Shown here piece after piece: positions 36,233 to 46,078 of a stretch of DNA of 64,000 bases. The position numbers were made by a program, and so were the translations under genes. The notes beneath the pieces are model-generated. The model was given only the letters and a program-made list of their open reading frames with translations. It was not told the origin of the DNA and ran no database searches. Within the stretch, counting starts at the first letter, position 1; every line of letters begins with the position of its first letter. This DNA is from Rhizobium sp. ICMP 5592 (GTDB lineage Bacteria; Pseudomonadota; Alphaproteobacteria; Rhizobiales; Rhizobiaceae). Location: positions 125,893-189,892 of the forward strand of contig NZ_QSNT01000003.1 in assembly GCF_009498525.1 (NCBI RefSeq), given 5' to 3'.

Positions 36233-37336
36233 TCAGTCCCTCACGGCAATGACCGTCTGGCGCGGATATTCTCCATAAAAGCCGCGCCAGTTGGCGATGG
36301 CGAAGCCGAAGACGATCAGCGCGCCGGCCTGGTGGGTCAACGCCAGATGCAGCGGTACCTGCAGCAGCAGCGTCGTAATCCCCAGGATCGCCTGGATCAA
36401 CACCAGCACGAATAGCACGACCGAACGGCGGGCATGGGTGGTCTCTGCCGCCGCGCGCAGCGAGATGATCATATTGATCGCGACGACGGCAAAGAGCGCG
36501 TAAGCGCCGAGCCGATGGACATATTGCACCATCTTCGGGTTCTCGAAGAAATTGATCCAGCCCGGCGACTGCACGAACAGCCCGCCCGGCACCACCGCAC
36601 CGTCCATCAACGGCCAGGTATTGTAGGACATGCCGGCGTCGAGGCCGGCAACGAGCGCGCCGAGATAGATCTGGAACAGCGACATGAAGGCGATAAGGCC
36701 GGCGAGTTTCGCCGAATAGAGCGTCGGCGCCGGCTCATTCGAATGCGGCGACAGGGCACGCATGAACCACATGCAGGCGGCAAAGATTAGACAGGCCATG
36801 ACGAGATGGGTGGCGAGGCGATACTGGCTAACGTCGGTACGCGCCTGCAGTCCCGACGAGACCATCCACCAGCCGATCGCTCCTTGCAGTCCGCCAAGCA
36901 GGAAAATACCGCCAAGCGGCAACCATAGCTTACGCTCGACGCGGCCGGTCAGCACGAAGAAAAGCAGTGGCACACCAAAGATGACACCCATGGCGCGGGC
37001 CAGGAAGCGATGCACCCACTCCCACCAGAAGATGCTTTTGAATTCGTCGACCGTCATATCCTTGTTCAACAGCTGGAACTGCGGAATACGCTTGTAGAGG
37101 TCGAATTCCTCCTGCCATTCCTGTGCATTGAGCGGCGGGATGACACCATGGATCGGCTTCCATTCGGTGATCGACAGGCCGGATTCAGTTAGGCGCGTCG
37201 CGCCGCCCACCAACACGAGGGCAAAAAGCGCCAGAAGGACGCAACCGAGCCAGATACGGATAGCACGGCGATTGCGGTCCTGGCGGGCCACTTCGTTCAA
37301 AACAGCCTGTTCCGACGTCAAATTAGCGACAGCCAT
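36233..37336 (-). CDS. ctaA: Heme A synthase
   Basis: The 367-residue, eight-helix inner-membrane protein converts haem O to haem A for cytochrome aa3 oxidase. It has GGATRLTESGLSITEWKP, the histidine-containing WEWVHRFLAR, ATHLVMA, YVHRLGAY and THQAGA segments that hold the haem ligands. ATG 37336 has GGGAGA upstream; the frame to 37390 is not family-like. It is divergent from the small DUF2842 gene, a common rhizobial pairing. Confidence 0.96.
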   Translation of the reverse strand: MAVANLTSEQAVLNEVARQDRNRRAIRIWLGCVLLALFALVLVGGATRLTESGLSITEWKPIHGVIPPLNAQEWQEEFDLYKRIPQFQLLNKDMTVDEFKSIFWWEWVHRFLARAMGVIFGVPLLFFVLTGRVERKLWLPLGGIFLLGGLQGAIGWWMVSSGLQARTDVSQYRLATHLVMACLIFAACMWFMRALSPHSNEPAPTLYSAKLAGLIAFMSLFQIYLGALVAGLDAGMSYNTWPLMDGAVVPGGLFVQSPGWINFFENPKMVQYVHRLGAYALFAVVAINMIISLRAAAETTHARRSVVLFVLVLIQAILGITTLLLQVPLHLALTHQAGALIVFGFAIANWRGFYGEYPRQTVIAVRD

Positions 37337-37449
37337 AATGTCTCCCTTCAATCCGCCTGTTGATTTGCCTGATGGGGGCGTGCAAAACAAGTCCCGGGAG
37401 TTTGCGGCATGCCGTCGCGGTATGCCGTCGTAAGAGGAGAGACCAACCC

Positions 37450-37659
37450 GTGCCCCTTCGCCTGCGCAAATTTGTCGGCATGATCCTGCTTGTCTTGCTG
37501 GTGGTGATCTATGCGATCGTGGCGATGATCGTGGCGGTACGCACGCTGGCTGACCAACCCGGTTGGGTTCATTTCCTCTATTTCTTCGTCAGCGGCATCA
37601 TCTGGGTGCTGCCGGCGATGGGAATCATCAAGTGGATGGCTGGGCCTCGCGCCCGATAG
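37450..37659 (+). CDS. DUF2842 small membrane protein
   Basis: The 69-residue protein has two hydrophobic helices (about 8-32 and 42-62) and the family features LRKFVG near the start and GIIWVLPAM in the second helix. Start GTG 37450 lies behind GAGGAG. Alphaproteobacterial DUF2842 genes often neighbour ctaA, suggesting but not proving a link with cytochrome oxidase assembly. Confidence 0.85.
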   Translation: MPLRLRKFVGMILLVLLVVIYAIVAMIVAVRTLADQPGWVHFLYFFVSGIIWVLPAMGIIKWMAGPRAR

Positions 37660-37828
37660 ACGCGCACCCAAACGGTCGCGGATTAACGTGGAGATAACCG
37701 TGATGAGCGGGAAATCCTTCGCATGACCTCGCCTTAAATCAAAAATAAGCCGCCTGAGCGAAGACTGCACCCGAATGCCGTCCGATCGGAGACATCAGGT
37801 GCAGAGGCAGAAACTCGATATCGCCAAC

Positions 37829-39061
37829 ATGCCCGCTGCGAACGCGGCACGCGAGGATATTGCGTCCGCTGCCGTGCCATCGACAGCGAATGGTGGCATC
37901 CACATCGAAGTCTTCGACAGCATGGCGCCGCTGGAGGCCGAGTGGCGGGCGCTGGAGCGGGACGATCTCGCCTCGCTTCACCAAAGCTATAACTGGTGCG
38001 CGGCCTGGGCCGAAACCTCCGGCCATCAACTGGCAATCGTGCACGGCTCTTTCAACGGGCGTACCGCCTTCATCCTGCCGCTGGAGATCATTCGTTCCAA
38101 GGGCGTGCGCCGCGCCGAATTCATCGGCGCGCATCACAGCAACATCAATACCGGTCTGTTCTCCGCGGAATTTCTGGAAACCACAGCCGATCGCATGACA
38201 GCCTCGCTACAGGCGGAGATCGTGCAGGCATTGCGTGGCAAGGCCGACTTGATGCTGCTGCGCAATGTGCCGGTCACCTGGCGAGGCCGCACAAGCCCCC
38301 TCGCCTCGCTGCCCGCCGTCCAGAACCAGAACCACGCCTTTCAGCTGCCCTTCCTTGGCTCGTTCGAGGCAACACTGAAGCAGGTGAATGCAAAGCGGCG
38401 GCGCAAGAAATTCAAGCATCAAAGCCGCATTCTCGATGACAAGGGCGGTTATGAACATCTGATCGCGGGACCGGATCAACGGGATGCGCTGCTCGACCTG
38501 TTCTTCCGGCAGAAGGCGGTGCGCTTCAAAGCTGCGGGCCTGCCGGACGTGTTCCGGGATACATCGACCCAATCCGCCTTGCACCGGCTGTTGGCGCACC
38601 GGGACGCGGGAGGATCCAATACCGCGCTGGAGATGCACGCGCTGCGGCTGAAGGGCGAGCATGAAGGGCATATCCCGGCAATCGCCGCGCTGTCGCGCAA
38701 GGGCGATCATGTCATCTGCCAGTTCGCCTCGATCGACGAGACGCTGGTTCCCGAAGCAAGCCCCGGCGAATTGCTGTTCTGGCTCATGATCGAGCGGCTG
38801 CACCGCGAGGATGTTGCCCTCTTCGACTTCGGCATCGGCGACCAGGGCTACAAGCGCTCCTGGTGTCCGACGGAGACCGTGCAGCACGACCTGATCCTAC
38901 CGATCTCGACGGTCGGCCATGTCGCGGCCTTGGCGCAAAAAGGCATGACCCGCGCCAAGGCGGCCATCAAGGCCAATCCGTGGCTCTATAGCCTCATCCA
39001 GCGGCGGCGCGCGCGGCAAGACATCAACGCCCCCTCGACGGAAGAAACCGACAAGGATTGA
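37829..39061 (+). CDS. GNAT/BioF2-like (CelD-type) protein of polysaccharide locus
   Basis: The roughly 410-residue protein has the CelD/BioF2-like acetyltransferase pattern: a first GNAT-like half (IEVFDSMAPLEAEWRALE...FILPLEI) and a second with FKHQSRILDDKGG, VICQFASIDE and DFGIGDQGYKRSWCP. This family is common in exopolysaccharide and capsule loci and may acylate the polysaccharide. ATG 37829 and ATG 37775 are both possible; neither has a good ribosome-binding site. The gene ends one base before the 3' end of the convergent co-polymerase gene. Confidence 0.75.
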   Translation: MPAANAAREDIASAAVPSTANGGIHIEVFDSMAPLEAEWRALERDDLASLHQSYNWCAAWAETSGHQLAIVHGSFNGRTAFILPLEIIRSKGVRRAEFIGAHHSNINTGLFSAEFLETTADRMTASLQAEIVQALRGKADLMLLRNVPVTWRGRTSPLASLPAVQNQNHAFQLPFLGSFEATLKQVNAKRRRKKFKHQSRILDDKGGYEHLIAGPDQRDALLDLFFRQKAVRFKAAGLPDVFRDTSTQSALHRLLAHRDAGGSNTALEMHALRLKGEHEGHIPAIAALSRKGDHVICQFASIDETLVPEASPGELLFWLMIERLHREDVALFDFGIGDQGYKRSWCPTETVQHDLILPISTVGHVAALAQKGMTRAKAAIKANPWLYSLIQRRRARQDINAPSTEETDKD

Positions 39062-41254
39062 TCAGGCTGCATATTGGCGGGCGTCGGAGCCACGCTCAGC
39101 GCGCCAGCCGGACATCAGGATGATGTGCTCATAGCCTGCCTTCTGAAATTCCGTCATCGCCGTCATGAACTGATTTTCCTCGGGCTCCGGCATGGAGAGC
39201 AGGATTTCCGTATCCTTGCTACGCGTCAGCTTAGCAACGCCGGAGACGTCGGCGGCACCGCATTCGACCAAAACGATATCGTAGGCAGAACCCAACGCAT
39301 CGAGGATGAGCGACAGCCGGTCGGCGCCGCGCATGGCGCGGTTGACATCGCTGGTGCCCTGCGGCACGAGATGCGCGTCGGACAGGCGATCCGGGTGAAT
39401 GGTATCAGCAAATGCAGCCTCGCCGCAGAGCAGGTCTGTCACGCCTGAGAGATCGTCGGATTCGGCCATCAGCCGCGACGGGCAGCCGGTTCCCGTCATA
39501 TCGACCAGCACGATACGGCATCCGGCATCGGCGACGGTGCGGGCCAGCATTACGGTCGCCGTGGAACCATTGTCACCGGTCGGCGATATAGCAATAGCGA
39601 GGCGGGAACCGCGGTCGATCAGATAATCGGCGACCGACTGGATGGAGAAATCCTCCTCGTCTTCCGGCTCTTCGGCAGCCTCGTTGGGCAAGTGTCCGAA
39701 ATCGACCGCCGCTTCCATATCCCGCGCCAATGCCTGATCGGCAGCGACGGAGAGCATGCTTGCCGGCACGGTATTCTGTTGTGCGTTGGCAGCGGTCGGC
39801 GGACGAGCAGCGCTTTCTTTGCGGACCAAGGCGTCACGCTCGGCCGGGCCGACTGGACGCAGGGCGCGGCCGCTGAAAAGCTCCATCAGCATGATGACGA
39901 TGCAGGTCAGGATAAAGGATGCGAGCGCGGCCACAACGACGATCGGTCCGACCTTGGGGAAATAGGGATCGACCGGCTCGACGGCCTGAGAGACGACGCG
40001 GGCATCCGCCGGGCTCGAATTCTTGTTGACGCGGGACGCCGCCTCGCGATAGCGGGCGAGATAGGTTTCCAGCAATTGCCGTTGCGCGGTCGCTTCACGC
40101 ACCAGAGCGTTAAGGCCGACTTCATCCTGCCCTGCCCGGGCGCTATCGGCCTTCAGCGTGTTCGACTGCGCCACGAGCTGCTGCTCGCGCAACTGCGCGA
40201 CCTTGGCTTCACTCTCGATGCTGGCCAGGATCTTCTGGGTCTCGCGGTCGATCTGCTGGCGGATGTCGGTCAGCTGGGCGCGCAGGCTCTTCAGCCGGGG
40301 ATGCCCCTCCATCAGGCTGGTGGACAGATCCGAGATCTGCGACTCCAGACTGGATTCCGTTGCCTTCAGCCGCTGGATGGTCTGCGAGCCCGAGACGTCG
40401 GTCAGCGCATCGGTGGAGCGGCCGGAGGCTAATGCTCCGCGCACGGCCTGCGCGCGTGCCTCGGCATTGGCCCTTTCGCCGCGCACCTGCGCCAGTTGAC
40501 CTGAGATATCGGCAAGCTGCTGCGTCGCAAACGTATTGGTGTCGCTGGTCTGCAGAAGGCCATTGGCGGAGCGGTAGTCGGCGACCCTCTTTTCGGCCTC
40601 GCTGACCTTCTCGCGCAGATTGGCGATTTCCGGCTCCAGCCAGCGCGTTGCCTCGCTATTGGAATCGAGCTTGGCGCCGCTCTGCATCGACAGGTAGACC
40701 TGCGCCATGGCGTTCGGAACGCTGGCCGCCAGATCCGGATCGCGGGAGGTGAAGCTGACCCCGATGACGCGGGAACTGTTGATCTGGTAGACCTGCAGCC
40801 GGTTGGTGAAGGCATCGAGCATCCGCTCTTCCGGCGCCTTATCGAGCGGGCTCTTCTTCAGGTGCAGCATAACCAGAATGTCGGCAAAGGCCGAACTTCT
40901 GGTCGCCGCGTCGAATTCCGGATGCTCGTAGAGCTTCAGATTGGTGATCACCTGCTTGACGAGATCGGCCGATTGCAGGATCTGCACCTGGCTGGCGATA
41001 TTGAGTTCGTCCAGCACAGGAGCCGAGCCGGCGTCATTATTCTGCGTCGTCGTTGCGAATGCCGGCGCGCGCTGCTCGATCAGAATGCGGGTTTCGCTGC
41101 GATATTCCGGGGAGACGACCTTGGCAACGGCAAACGCCAGGCAGGCGCCGGCGAGCGTGATGGCGATGACCCGCAGCCGTCGCTGCCATACGGCGCGAAA
41201 GAGCAGCGCCAGATCAATATCAACATCCTGCTGGCTGTTATTGACGCCGGGCAT
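39062..41254 (-). CDS. Wzz/Wzc-type polysaccharide co-polymerase with degenerate kinase domain
   Basis: The 730-residue inner-membrane protein begins with a Wzz chain-length domain (first helix about 28-48). A long periplasmic coiled coil is rich in Gln/Arg/Ala, and a second helix follows near the PxxP-like VDPYFPKVGPIVV segment. The C-terminal cytoplasmic part aligns in position with BY-kinases. Walker A is GDNGST (560-565) without the lysine, A' is VLVDMTGTG without the DxDxR pattern, and the B motif reads VLVECG. No tyrosine cluster is at the C-terminus. It probably controls export and chain length without autophosphorylation. ATG 41254 has GGAG at nine bases; ATG 41269 has none. Confidence 0.85.
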   Translation of the reverse strand: MPGVNNSQQDVDIDLALLFRAVWQRRLRVIAITLAGACLAFAVAKVVSPEYRSETRILIEQRAPAFATTTQNNDAGSAPVLDELNIASQVQILQSADLVKQVITNLKLYEHPEFDAATRSSAFADILVMLHLKKSPLDKAPEERMLDAFTNRLQVYQINSSRVIGVSFTSRDPDLAASVPNAMAQVYLSMQSGAKLDSNSEATRWLEPEIANLREKVSEAEKRVADYRSANGLLQTSDTNTFATQQLADISGQLAQVRGERANAEARAQAVRGALASGRSTDALTDVSGSQTIQRLKATESSLESQISDLSTSLMEGHPRLKSLRAQLTDIRQQIDRETQKILASIESEAKVAQLREQQLVAQSNTLKADSARAGQDEVGLNALVREATAQRQLLETYLARYREAASRVNKNSSPADARVVSQAVEPVDPYFPKVGPIVVVAALASFILTCIVIMLMELFSGRALRPVGPAERDALVRKESAARPPTAANAQQNTVPASMLSVAADQALARDMEAAVDFGHLPNEAAEEPEDEEDFSIQSVADYLIDRGSRLAIAISPTGDNGSTATVMLARTVADAGCRIVLVDMTGTGCPSRLMAESDDLSGVTDLLCGEAAFADTIHPDRLSDAHLVPQGTSDVNRAMRGADRLSLILDALGSAYDIVLVECGAADVSGVAKLTRSKDTEILLSMPEPEENQFMTAMTEFQKAGYEHIILMSGWRAERGSDARQYAA

Positions 41255-41446
41255 ATACAAGAACTCCATAATATAAAGCCAAGATTAAATGTAAACGACT
41301 ATAGTAACCCAAGCGTTAATAGTATTTTTGAGTATTATTTTCGAGATCACTAATGAATGACATGAATTTTTCTTCGTTCTTTACCGGCCGTTAACCCTAA
41401 CGGACCGATAACGACGATAGTAATTTTCCTCACCCGTGAGCGCGAA
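41255..41446. promoter_or_regulatory. AT-rich divergent promoter region of the polysaccharide locus
   Basis: This 192-base region separates the co-polymerase gene from the Wza-led operon. It has many TA steps and a perfect dyad CCGTTA-ACCC-TAACGG (41388-41403). Rhizobial regulators such as MucR prefer AT-rich sites of this sort, but no specific site can be assigned. Confidence 0.5.
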
Positions 41447-42022
41447 ATGTCCTTCGCAAAGCCAAAGATTGTCCTGGCACTCGGCATGGCCGCCGTGAGC
41501 GCCGCGCTCAGCGGCTGCAACACCTATCAGCCTGCGCCGAAGGCCTTCAGTGAAGCGACGATCCAGCCCTATATGCTGGATAGCGGCGATCGCCTGCGCG
41601 TGACCGTCTTCGACCAGGAAGGCCTGACCAACACCTATACGGTCGACCAGGCCGGCTACATTTCCTTCCCGCTGATCGGCCAGGTCCCTGCCCGCGGCCG
41701 TACGCTGCAGCAGCTCTCCGGCCAGATCGCGCAGAAACTTCGCCAGGGCTACATCCGCGATCCCGATGTCACTATCGACATCGATCGCTACCGCTCTGTC
41801 TACATCATGGGCGAAGTCGGCCAGCCCGGCCAGTACTCCTACGTGCCCGGCATGACGATCCAGAACGCCATTGCCGTTGCCGGCGGCTTCAGCAGCCGTG
41901 CCAACCAGTCCAATGCCGACGTGACCCGCAAGATCAACGGTCACGTCATGACCGGTCGGGTCGGCATCTCGGACCCGGTGCTGGCCGGCGATACGATCTA
42001 TGTCCGCGAACGGCTGTTCTGA
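41447..42022 (+). CDS. Wza/ExoF-type polysaccharide export lipoprotein
   Basis: The 191-residue precursor has a lipobox LSGC near residue 23. A Poly_export domain follows (YMLDSGDRLRVTVFDQEGLTNTYTVDQAGYIS split across its strands), with a SLBB domain from about residue 110 (VYIMGEVGQPGQY, AVAGGF). It would build the outer-membrane export channel. It is shorter than E. coli Wza, as is usual for rhizobial forms. It opens the rightward operon. Confidence 0.9.
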   Translation: MSFAKPKIVLALGMAAVSAALSGCNTYQPAPKAFSEATIQPYMLDSGDRLRVTVFDQEGLTNTYTVDQAGYISFPLIGQVPARGRTLQQLSGQIAQKLRQGYIRDPDVTIDIDRYRSVYIMGEVGQPGQYSYVPGMTIQNAIAVAGGFSSRANQSNADVTRKINGHVMTGRVGISDPVLAGDTIYVRERLF

Positions 42023-42034
42023 CCGTTCACGATC

Positions 42035-43180
42035 ATGACAAAACCGCTCCGCATCCTCCATTGCTTCAGGTCACCGGTCGGCGGGGTCTTCCGCCATATC
42101 CGCGATCTGGCGGAAGAGCAGAGCAAGGCGGGTCATGAGGTCGGCATTCTCTGCGACAGCCTGACCGGCGGGGCGCATGAGGACCGGTTATTCGACGATG
42201 TCATACCTTTCCTCGCGCTCGGCGTGACACGCCTGCCGATCCGACGGCATATCAGCCTGTCCGATATGACGACGCTCTGGAAAAGCTATAAGACAATCAA
42301 AAATTTGCGGCCGGATGTGCTGCATGGGCACGGCGCCAAGGGCGGCCTGCTTGCACGCATCATCGGCTCAGTCCTGCGGGTGAAGAAGTATCGCGTAGCC
42401 CGCCTCTACACAGCGCATGGCGGCAGCCTGCATTTCTCGCGTACCTCGCCGCAAGGCATCCTGGTCCATAGCCTGGAGCGGCTGCTGGAATTCCTGACCG
42501 ACGGGCTGATCTTCATCTGCGATTTCGAACGTCGAAGTTACGAGCACAAGATCGGCAAGCCACGGACGCGTACCGCTCTGATCTACAACGGCGTCAGCGA
42601 TCGCGATTTCGGGAATATCCCGACACGATCGGATGCTGTCCATTTCGTCTATATCGGCATGCTGCGGGACCTCAAAGGTCCCGATCTGTTTGTGGAGGCC
42701 TTCGCCAAGACCGAACGGCGGATCGGCCATCCCCTCTCCGCGCTGATGATCGGTGACGGGCCGGACAGGGACAAATATCGGACGATGATGATCGAGCGCG
42801 GCCTCGGCCAGCGCATCGGCCTGTTGCCCGCCATGCGCGTGCAGGACGCCTTTGCCCTGTCACAAACCGTAGTCGTTCCCTCGCGCGCCGAGGCCATGCC
42901 CTATATCGTGCTGGAGGCGCTGGCGGCGGAGAAAGCAGTGATCGCCTCGCGCGTCGGCGGCATTCCTGAAGCGCTTGGCGAGACGAGTACAGCGCTTGTG
43001 GTTCCCGACGATACAGACGATCTTTCGCGCGTGATGGCCGAGGCCATCACCGAGCCGGATTGGGCTCACCGCATCATGCCCGATATTGGCACAATCCGCT
43101 CGGCGTTTTCGGCCTCGATCATGGCGAGGGATACTGTCGACCTATATTACAATATACTTGAGCCAGGTGCCGAACGTTAG
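42035..43180 (+). CDS. Family 4 glycosyltransferase
   Basis: The 381-residue GT-B enzyme has an N-terminal GPVGGVxxH-like loop (SPVGGVFRHI), HGHGAKGG, and a C-terminal nucleotide-sugar domain with IGDGPDRDKY and the EX7E-type segment (SRAEAMPYIVLEALAAEKAVIAS). It should add one sugar to the lipid-linked repeat on the cytoplasmic face. It starts 12 bases after the export gene, so it is in the same operon. The donor sugar is unknown. Confidence 0.9.
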   Translation: MTKPLRILHCFRSPVGGVFRHIRDLAEEQSKAGHEVGILCDSLTGGAHEDRLFDDVIPFLALGVTRLPIRRHISLSDMTTLWKSYKTIKNLRPDVLHGHGAKGGLLARIIGSVLRVKKYRVARLYTAHGGSLHFSRTSPQGILVHSLERLLEFLTDGLIFICDFERRSYEHKIGKPRTRTALIYNGVSDRDFGNIPTRSDAVHFVYIGMLRDLKGPDLFVEAFAKTERRIGHPLSALMIGDGPDRDKYRTMMIERGLGQRIGLLPAMRVQDAFALSQTVVVPSRAEAMPYIVLEALAAEKAVIASRVGGIPEALGETSTALVVPDDTDDLSRVMAEAITEPDWAHRIMPDIGTIRSAFSASIMARDTVDLYYNILEPGAER

Positions 43181-43256
43181 AATACAAGCGAGTGTTGTAA
43201 GCGTTTCTTAGCTCATCCCTGCTAGGCGATATCCGGTAACGATCGGATGAATTGCC

Positions 43257-44819
43257 ATGAACCCCATCGAGAAGTCCAAGCAATTCGACTTGGACCATAT
43301 TCGCAAGCAGGTTTCGGAAATCCGCGCCCGTAGCGCCGAGGAAAACGGTGGCGAGACTCTGTCCGGCGACATCAATGCCTATGCCCGCCAGATCGCCGAG
43401 CAGTTTCGCGACGGCAACCAGACACCAGCGATCATCATCGGCCAATACCGGCTCTTCGAGTTCCTCTGGCTGCTCGTCGTCGGACTTGCAATTTTCTTCT
43501 TCCTGACAGCGCCGGGCGATCATTCCTTTCTGGCGAAGGCAACGGTAACGATCTCGCTCAGCACGCTCGCCATCATCTTTCTGCAGGTGGCCGACGCCTA
43601 TCAAATCCCAATGCTGCGCATGCCGCACCGCTTCCTGCAGCGCATCCTGCTGCCATGGGTGGCGGCATTCGCTGTGGTCGCCATTGCACTCCTGCCGTTC
43701 CACGTCGATGGCGTCTATTCCGTTCGCCTTCTCACCACCTGGTTTGTCACCGGCGCGGTTTTCCTTGTCGGCGCGCGCCTGATGTTCGCCTATGGCATCC
43801 GCCACTGGGCTCGCAACGGCATCATGGAGCGGCGCGCAGTCATCGTCGGCGGCGGCGAGCCGGCCAAGGAGCTGATCCGTGCGCTCGAGCATCAGCCCGA
43901 TAACGATATCCGTATCTGCGGCATTTTCGACGACCGCGGCGAGAAGCGGTCGCCGGTCATGGTGGCTGGCTATCCGAAACTCGGCACCGTCCCCGAGCTG
44001 GTCGAATTCGCCCGGCTGACCCGGGTCGATATGCTGATTATTGCACTACCGATGAGTGCCGAAGACCGTATTCTGCAACTCCTGAAGATGCTCTGGGTGC
44101 TCCCCGCCGATATCCGCCTGGCGGCGCATGCCAACAAGCTGCGCTTCCGCCCGCGCGCCTATTCGCATGTCGGCGCGGTGCCGATGCTCGACATCTTCAA
44201 CAAGCCGATCCGCGATTGGGATGGCGTCGCCAAGCGCATCTTCGATGTCTTCTTCAGCCTGCTCGCGCTGTCCCTGCTCTGGCCGGTCATGCTTGCCGCC
44301 GCAATCGCGGTGAAGACGACCTCGAAGGGGCCGATCTTCTTCATGCAGAAGCGTCACGGCTTCAACAACGAGATCATCAAGGTCCTCAAGTTCCGCTCGA
44401 TGTACACGCATATGAGCGACCCGACGGCCCGCAACGCCGTCACCAAGAACGACCCCCGCGTCACGCCTGTCGGCCGCTTCATCCGCAAGACCTCGGTCGA
44501 TGAGCTGCCGCAGCTCTTCAACGTGCTGCTCGGCAACCTGTCGCTCGTCGGCCCACGCCCGCATGCCGTGCTGGCGGCGAGCCATAACCGCACCTATGCC
44601 GATGTGGTCGAGGGTTACTTCGCCCGCCATCGCGTCAAGCCCGGCGTCACCGGCTGGGCGCAGATCAACGGCTGGCGCGGCGAGATCGACAGCGACGACA
44701 AGATCAAGTTCCGTACGGCCTATGACCTCTATTACATCGAGAACTGGTCGCTGCTCTTCGATCTGAAGATCCTGTTCCTGACGCCCTTCCGTCTTCTGAA
44801 CACGGAAAACGCCTATTGA
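43257..44819 (+). CDS. Undecaprenyl-phosphate sugar phosphotransferase
   Basis: The 520-residue initiating enzyme has four to five N-terminal helices (about 70-185), a Rossmann-like cytosolic part ([17 protein letters not shown]), one more helix, and the C-terminal bacterial sugar-transferase domain. That domain shows [44 protein letters not shown] and [10 protein letters not shown]. It loads the first sugar-phosphate, often glucose-1-P, onto undecaprenyl phosphate and so starts each repeat unit. Its stop overlaps the TTG start of the polymerase gene. Confidence 0.92.
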   Translation: MNPIEKSKQFDLDHIRKQVSEIRARSAEENGGETLSGDINAYARQIAEQFRDGNQTPAIIIGQYRLFEFLWLLVVGLAIFFFLTAPGDHSFLAKATVTISLSTLAIIFLQVADAYQIPMLRMPHRFLQRILLPWVAAFAVVAIALLPFHVDGVYSVRLLTTWFVTGAVFLVGARLMFAYGIRHWARNGIMERRAVIVGGGEPAKELIRALEHQPDNDIRICGIFDDRGEKRSPVMVAGYPKLGTVPELVEFARLTRVDMLIIALPMSAEDRILQLLKMLWVLPADIRLAAHANKLRFRPRAYSHVGAVPMLDIFNKPIRDWDGVAKRIFDVFFSLLALSLLWPVMLAAAIAVKTTSKGPIFFMQKRHGFNNEIIKVLKFRSMYTHMSDPTARNAVTKNDPRVTPVGRFIRKTSVDELPQLFNVLLGNLSLVGPRPHAVLAASHNRTYADVVEGYFARHRVKPGVTGWAQINGWRGEIDSDDKIKFRTAYDLYYIENWSLLFDLKILFLTPFRLLNTENAY

Positions 44820-46078
44820 CCGCGATCGACCTCCCATACCAGCGCGTCGACCGGCCGCAGCTTGCCACGCTTCGGCTGATCGGCACAGCTTGCGTCGCCT
44901 TCGGGGTGTTCCTGTCGGGCTTCGTCATCGCCGAGCCCGCGCCCTATGAGCTGTGGCTCGCCTTTCTCATCGGTGCCTGGTTCATCCTCGGGCTGAAGAT
45001 CTCCCGCAACACGGCACCGCTGCTGGCTCTGTTCCTGGCCTTCAATGTCGGCGGCATGCTGTCGCTGACGCAGATGCGTGATCTCGGTGCCAGCGATCAT
45101 CTCGACGGACCGGTCTATATCGCCGTCTCCACTTTTCTGGCGCTCAGTGCCGTCTTCTACGCCGCGATCATCGAGGATAGCGAAAAGCGGCTGAAACTGA
45201 TCTTCAACACCTGGGTCGTTGCCGCGCTGATCACGGCAAGCCTCGGTATCCTCGGCTACTTCCATGCTGTCCCCGGCTTCGGGATTTTCACGCGCTACGA
45301 CCGCGCCATGGGCGCCTTCCAGGACCCGAATGTCTTCGGTCCCTATCTGGTGACACCGAGCATCTTCCTCATGCACGGTATATTGATCGGCGACCTCAAG
45401 AAAGCACCGATCAAGGCACTCTGCCTGGTTGTCCTGGCCTTCGGCATCTTTCTTTCCTTCTCACGTGCGGCCTGGGCGCTGTTCGCCTTCGCCTCGGTGA
45501 TGCTGATCTTCTGCATGCTGCTGAAGCACCGCAGCAATGCCTTTCGGCTGCGCATCCTCGTGATGTCGCTGACGGCGATCGTTCTCATGGTCGCCGTGCT
45601 GATTGTCGCGCTGCAATTCCATCAGGTCAGCGATCTGTTCTCAACGCGCACACAGCTCGTGCAGGATTACGACGGCGGCCATCTCGGCCGTTTCGAGCGC
45701 CATCGCCTCGGCTTCATGATGTCGATGGAAAGGCCGCTCGGCATCGGGCCGCTGGTGTTCTCCACCCTCTTTCGCGAGGACGAGCACAATATCTGGCTGA
45801 AGACGCTGACCACCTATGGCTGGCTCGGCTTCTTCTGCTGGGTCAGCATGATCTGCTGGACGATCTATATCGGCTTTCGCAACCTTTTGAGGGAGCGGCC
45901 CTGGCAGCCCTACGTGATGATCGCCTGGATCGTCATTCTCGGCCATGTCGGCATCGGCAATGTCATCGATACCGACCATTGGCGCCATCTTTACATGCTG
46001 ATCGGTATCGTCTGGGGCTGCGGGGCGCTGGAGCAACATTATCAGCGTGGTCTGACCCGGAGGGGGGCTGCACCATGA
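44816..46078 (+). CDS. Wzy-type O-antigen/exopolysaccharide polymerase
   Basis: The 420-residue protein is almost wholly hydrophobic, with about eleven predicted helices and one large periplasmic loop around DQDYDGGHLGRFERH-like residues 285-320. It contains AMGAFQDPNVFGPYL, SFSRAAW and EHNIWLKTL, typical of Wzy_C/RfaL polymerases. It polymerises repeat units in the periplasm. The TTG start lies inside the TATTGA stop of the preceding gene, indicating translational coupling. Confidence 0.85.
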   Translation: MTAIDLPYQRVDRPQLATLRLIGTACVAFGVFLSGFVIAEPAPYELWLAFLIGAWFILGLKISRNTAPLLALFLAFNVGGMLSLTQMRDLGASDHLDGPVYIAVSTFLALSAVFYAAIIEDSEKRLKLIFNTWVVAALITASLGILGYFHAVPGFGIFTRYDRAMGAFQDPNVFGPYLVTPSIFLMHGILIGDLKKAPIKALCLVVLAFGIFLSFSRAAWALFAFASVMLIFCMLLKHRSNAFRLRILVMSLTAIVLMVAVLIVALQFHQVSDLFSTRTQLVQDYDGGHLGRFERHRLGFMMSMERPLGIGPLVFSTLFREDEHNIWLKTLTTYGWLGFFCWVSMICWTIYIGFRNLLRERPWQPYVMIAWIVILGHVGIGNVIDTDHWRHLYMLIGIVWGCGALEQHYQRGLTRRGAAP

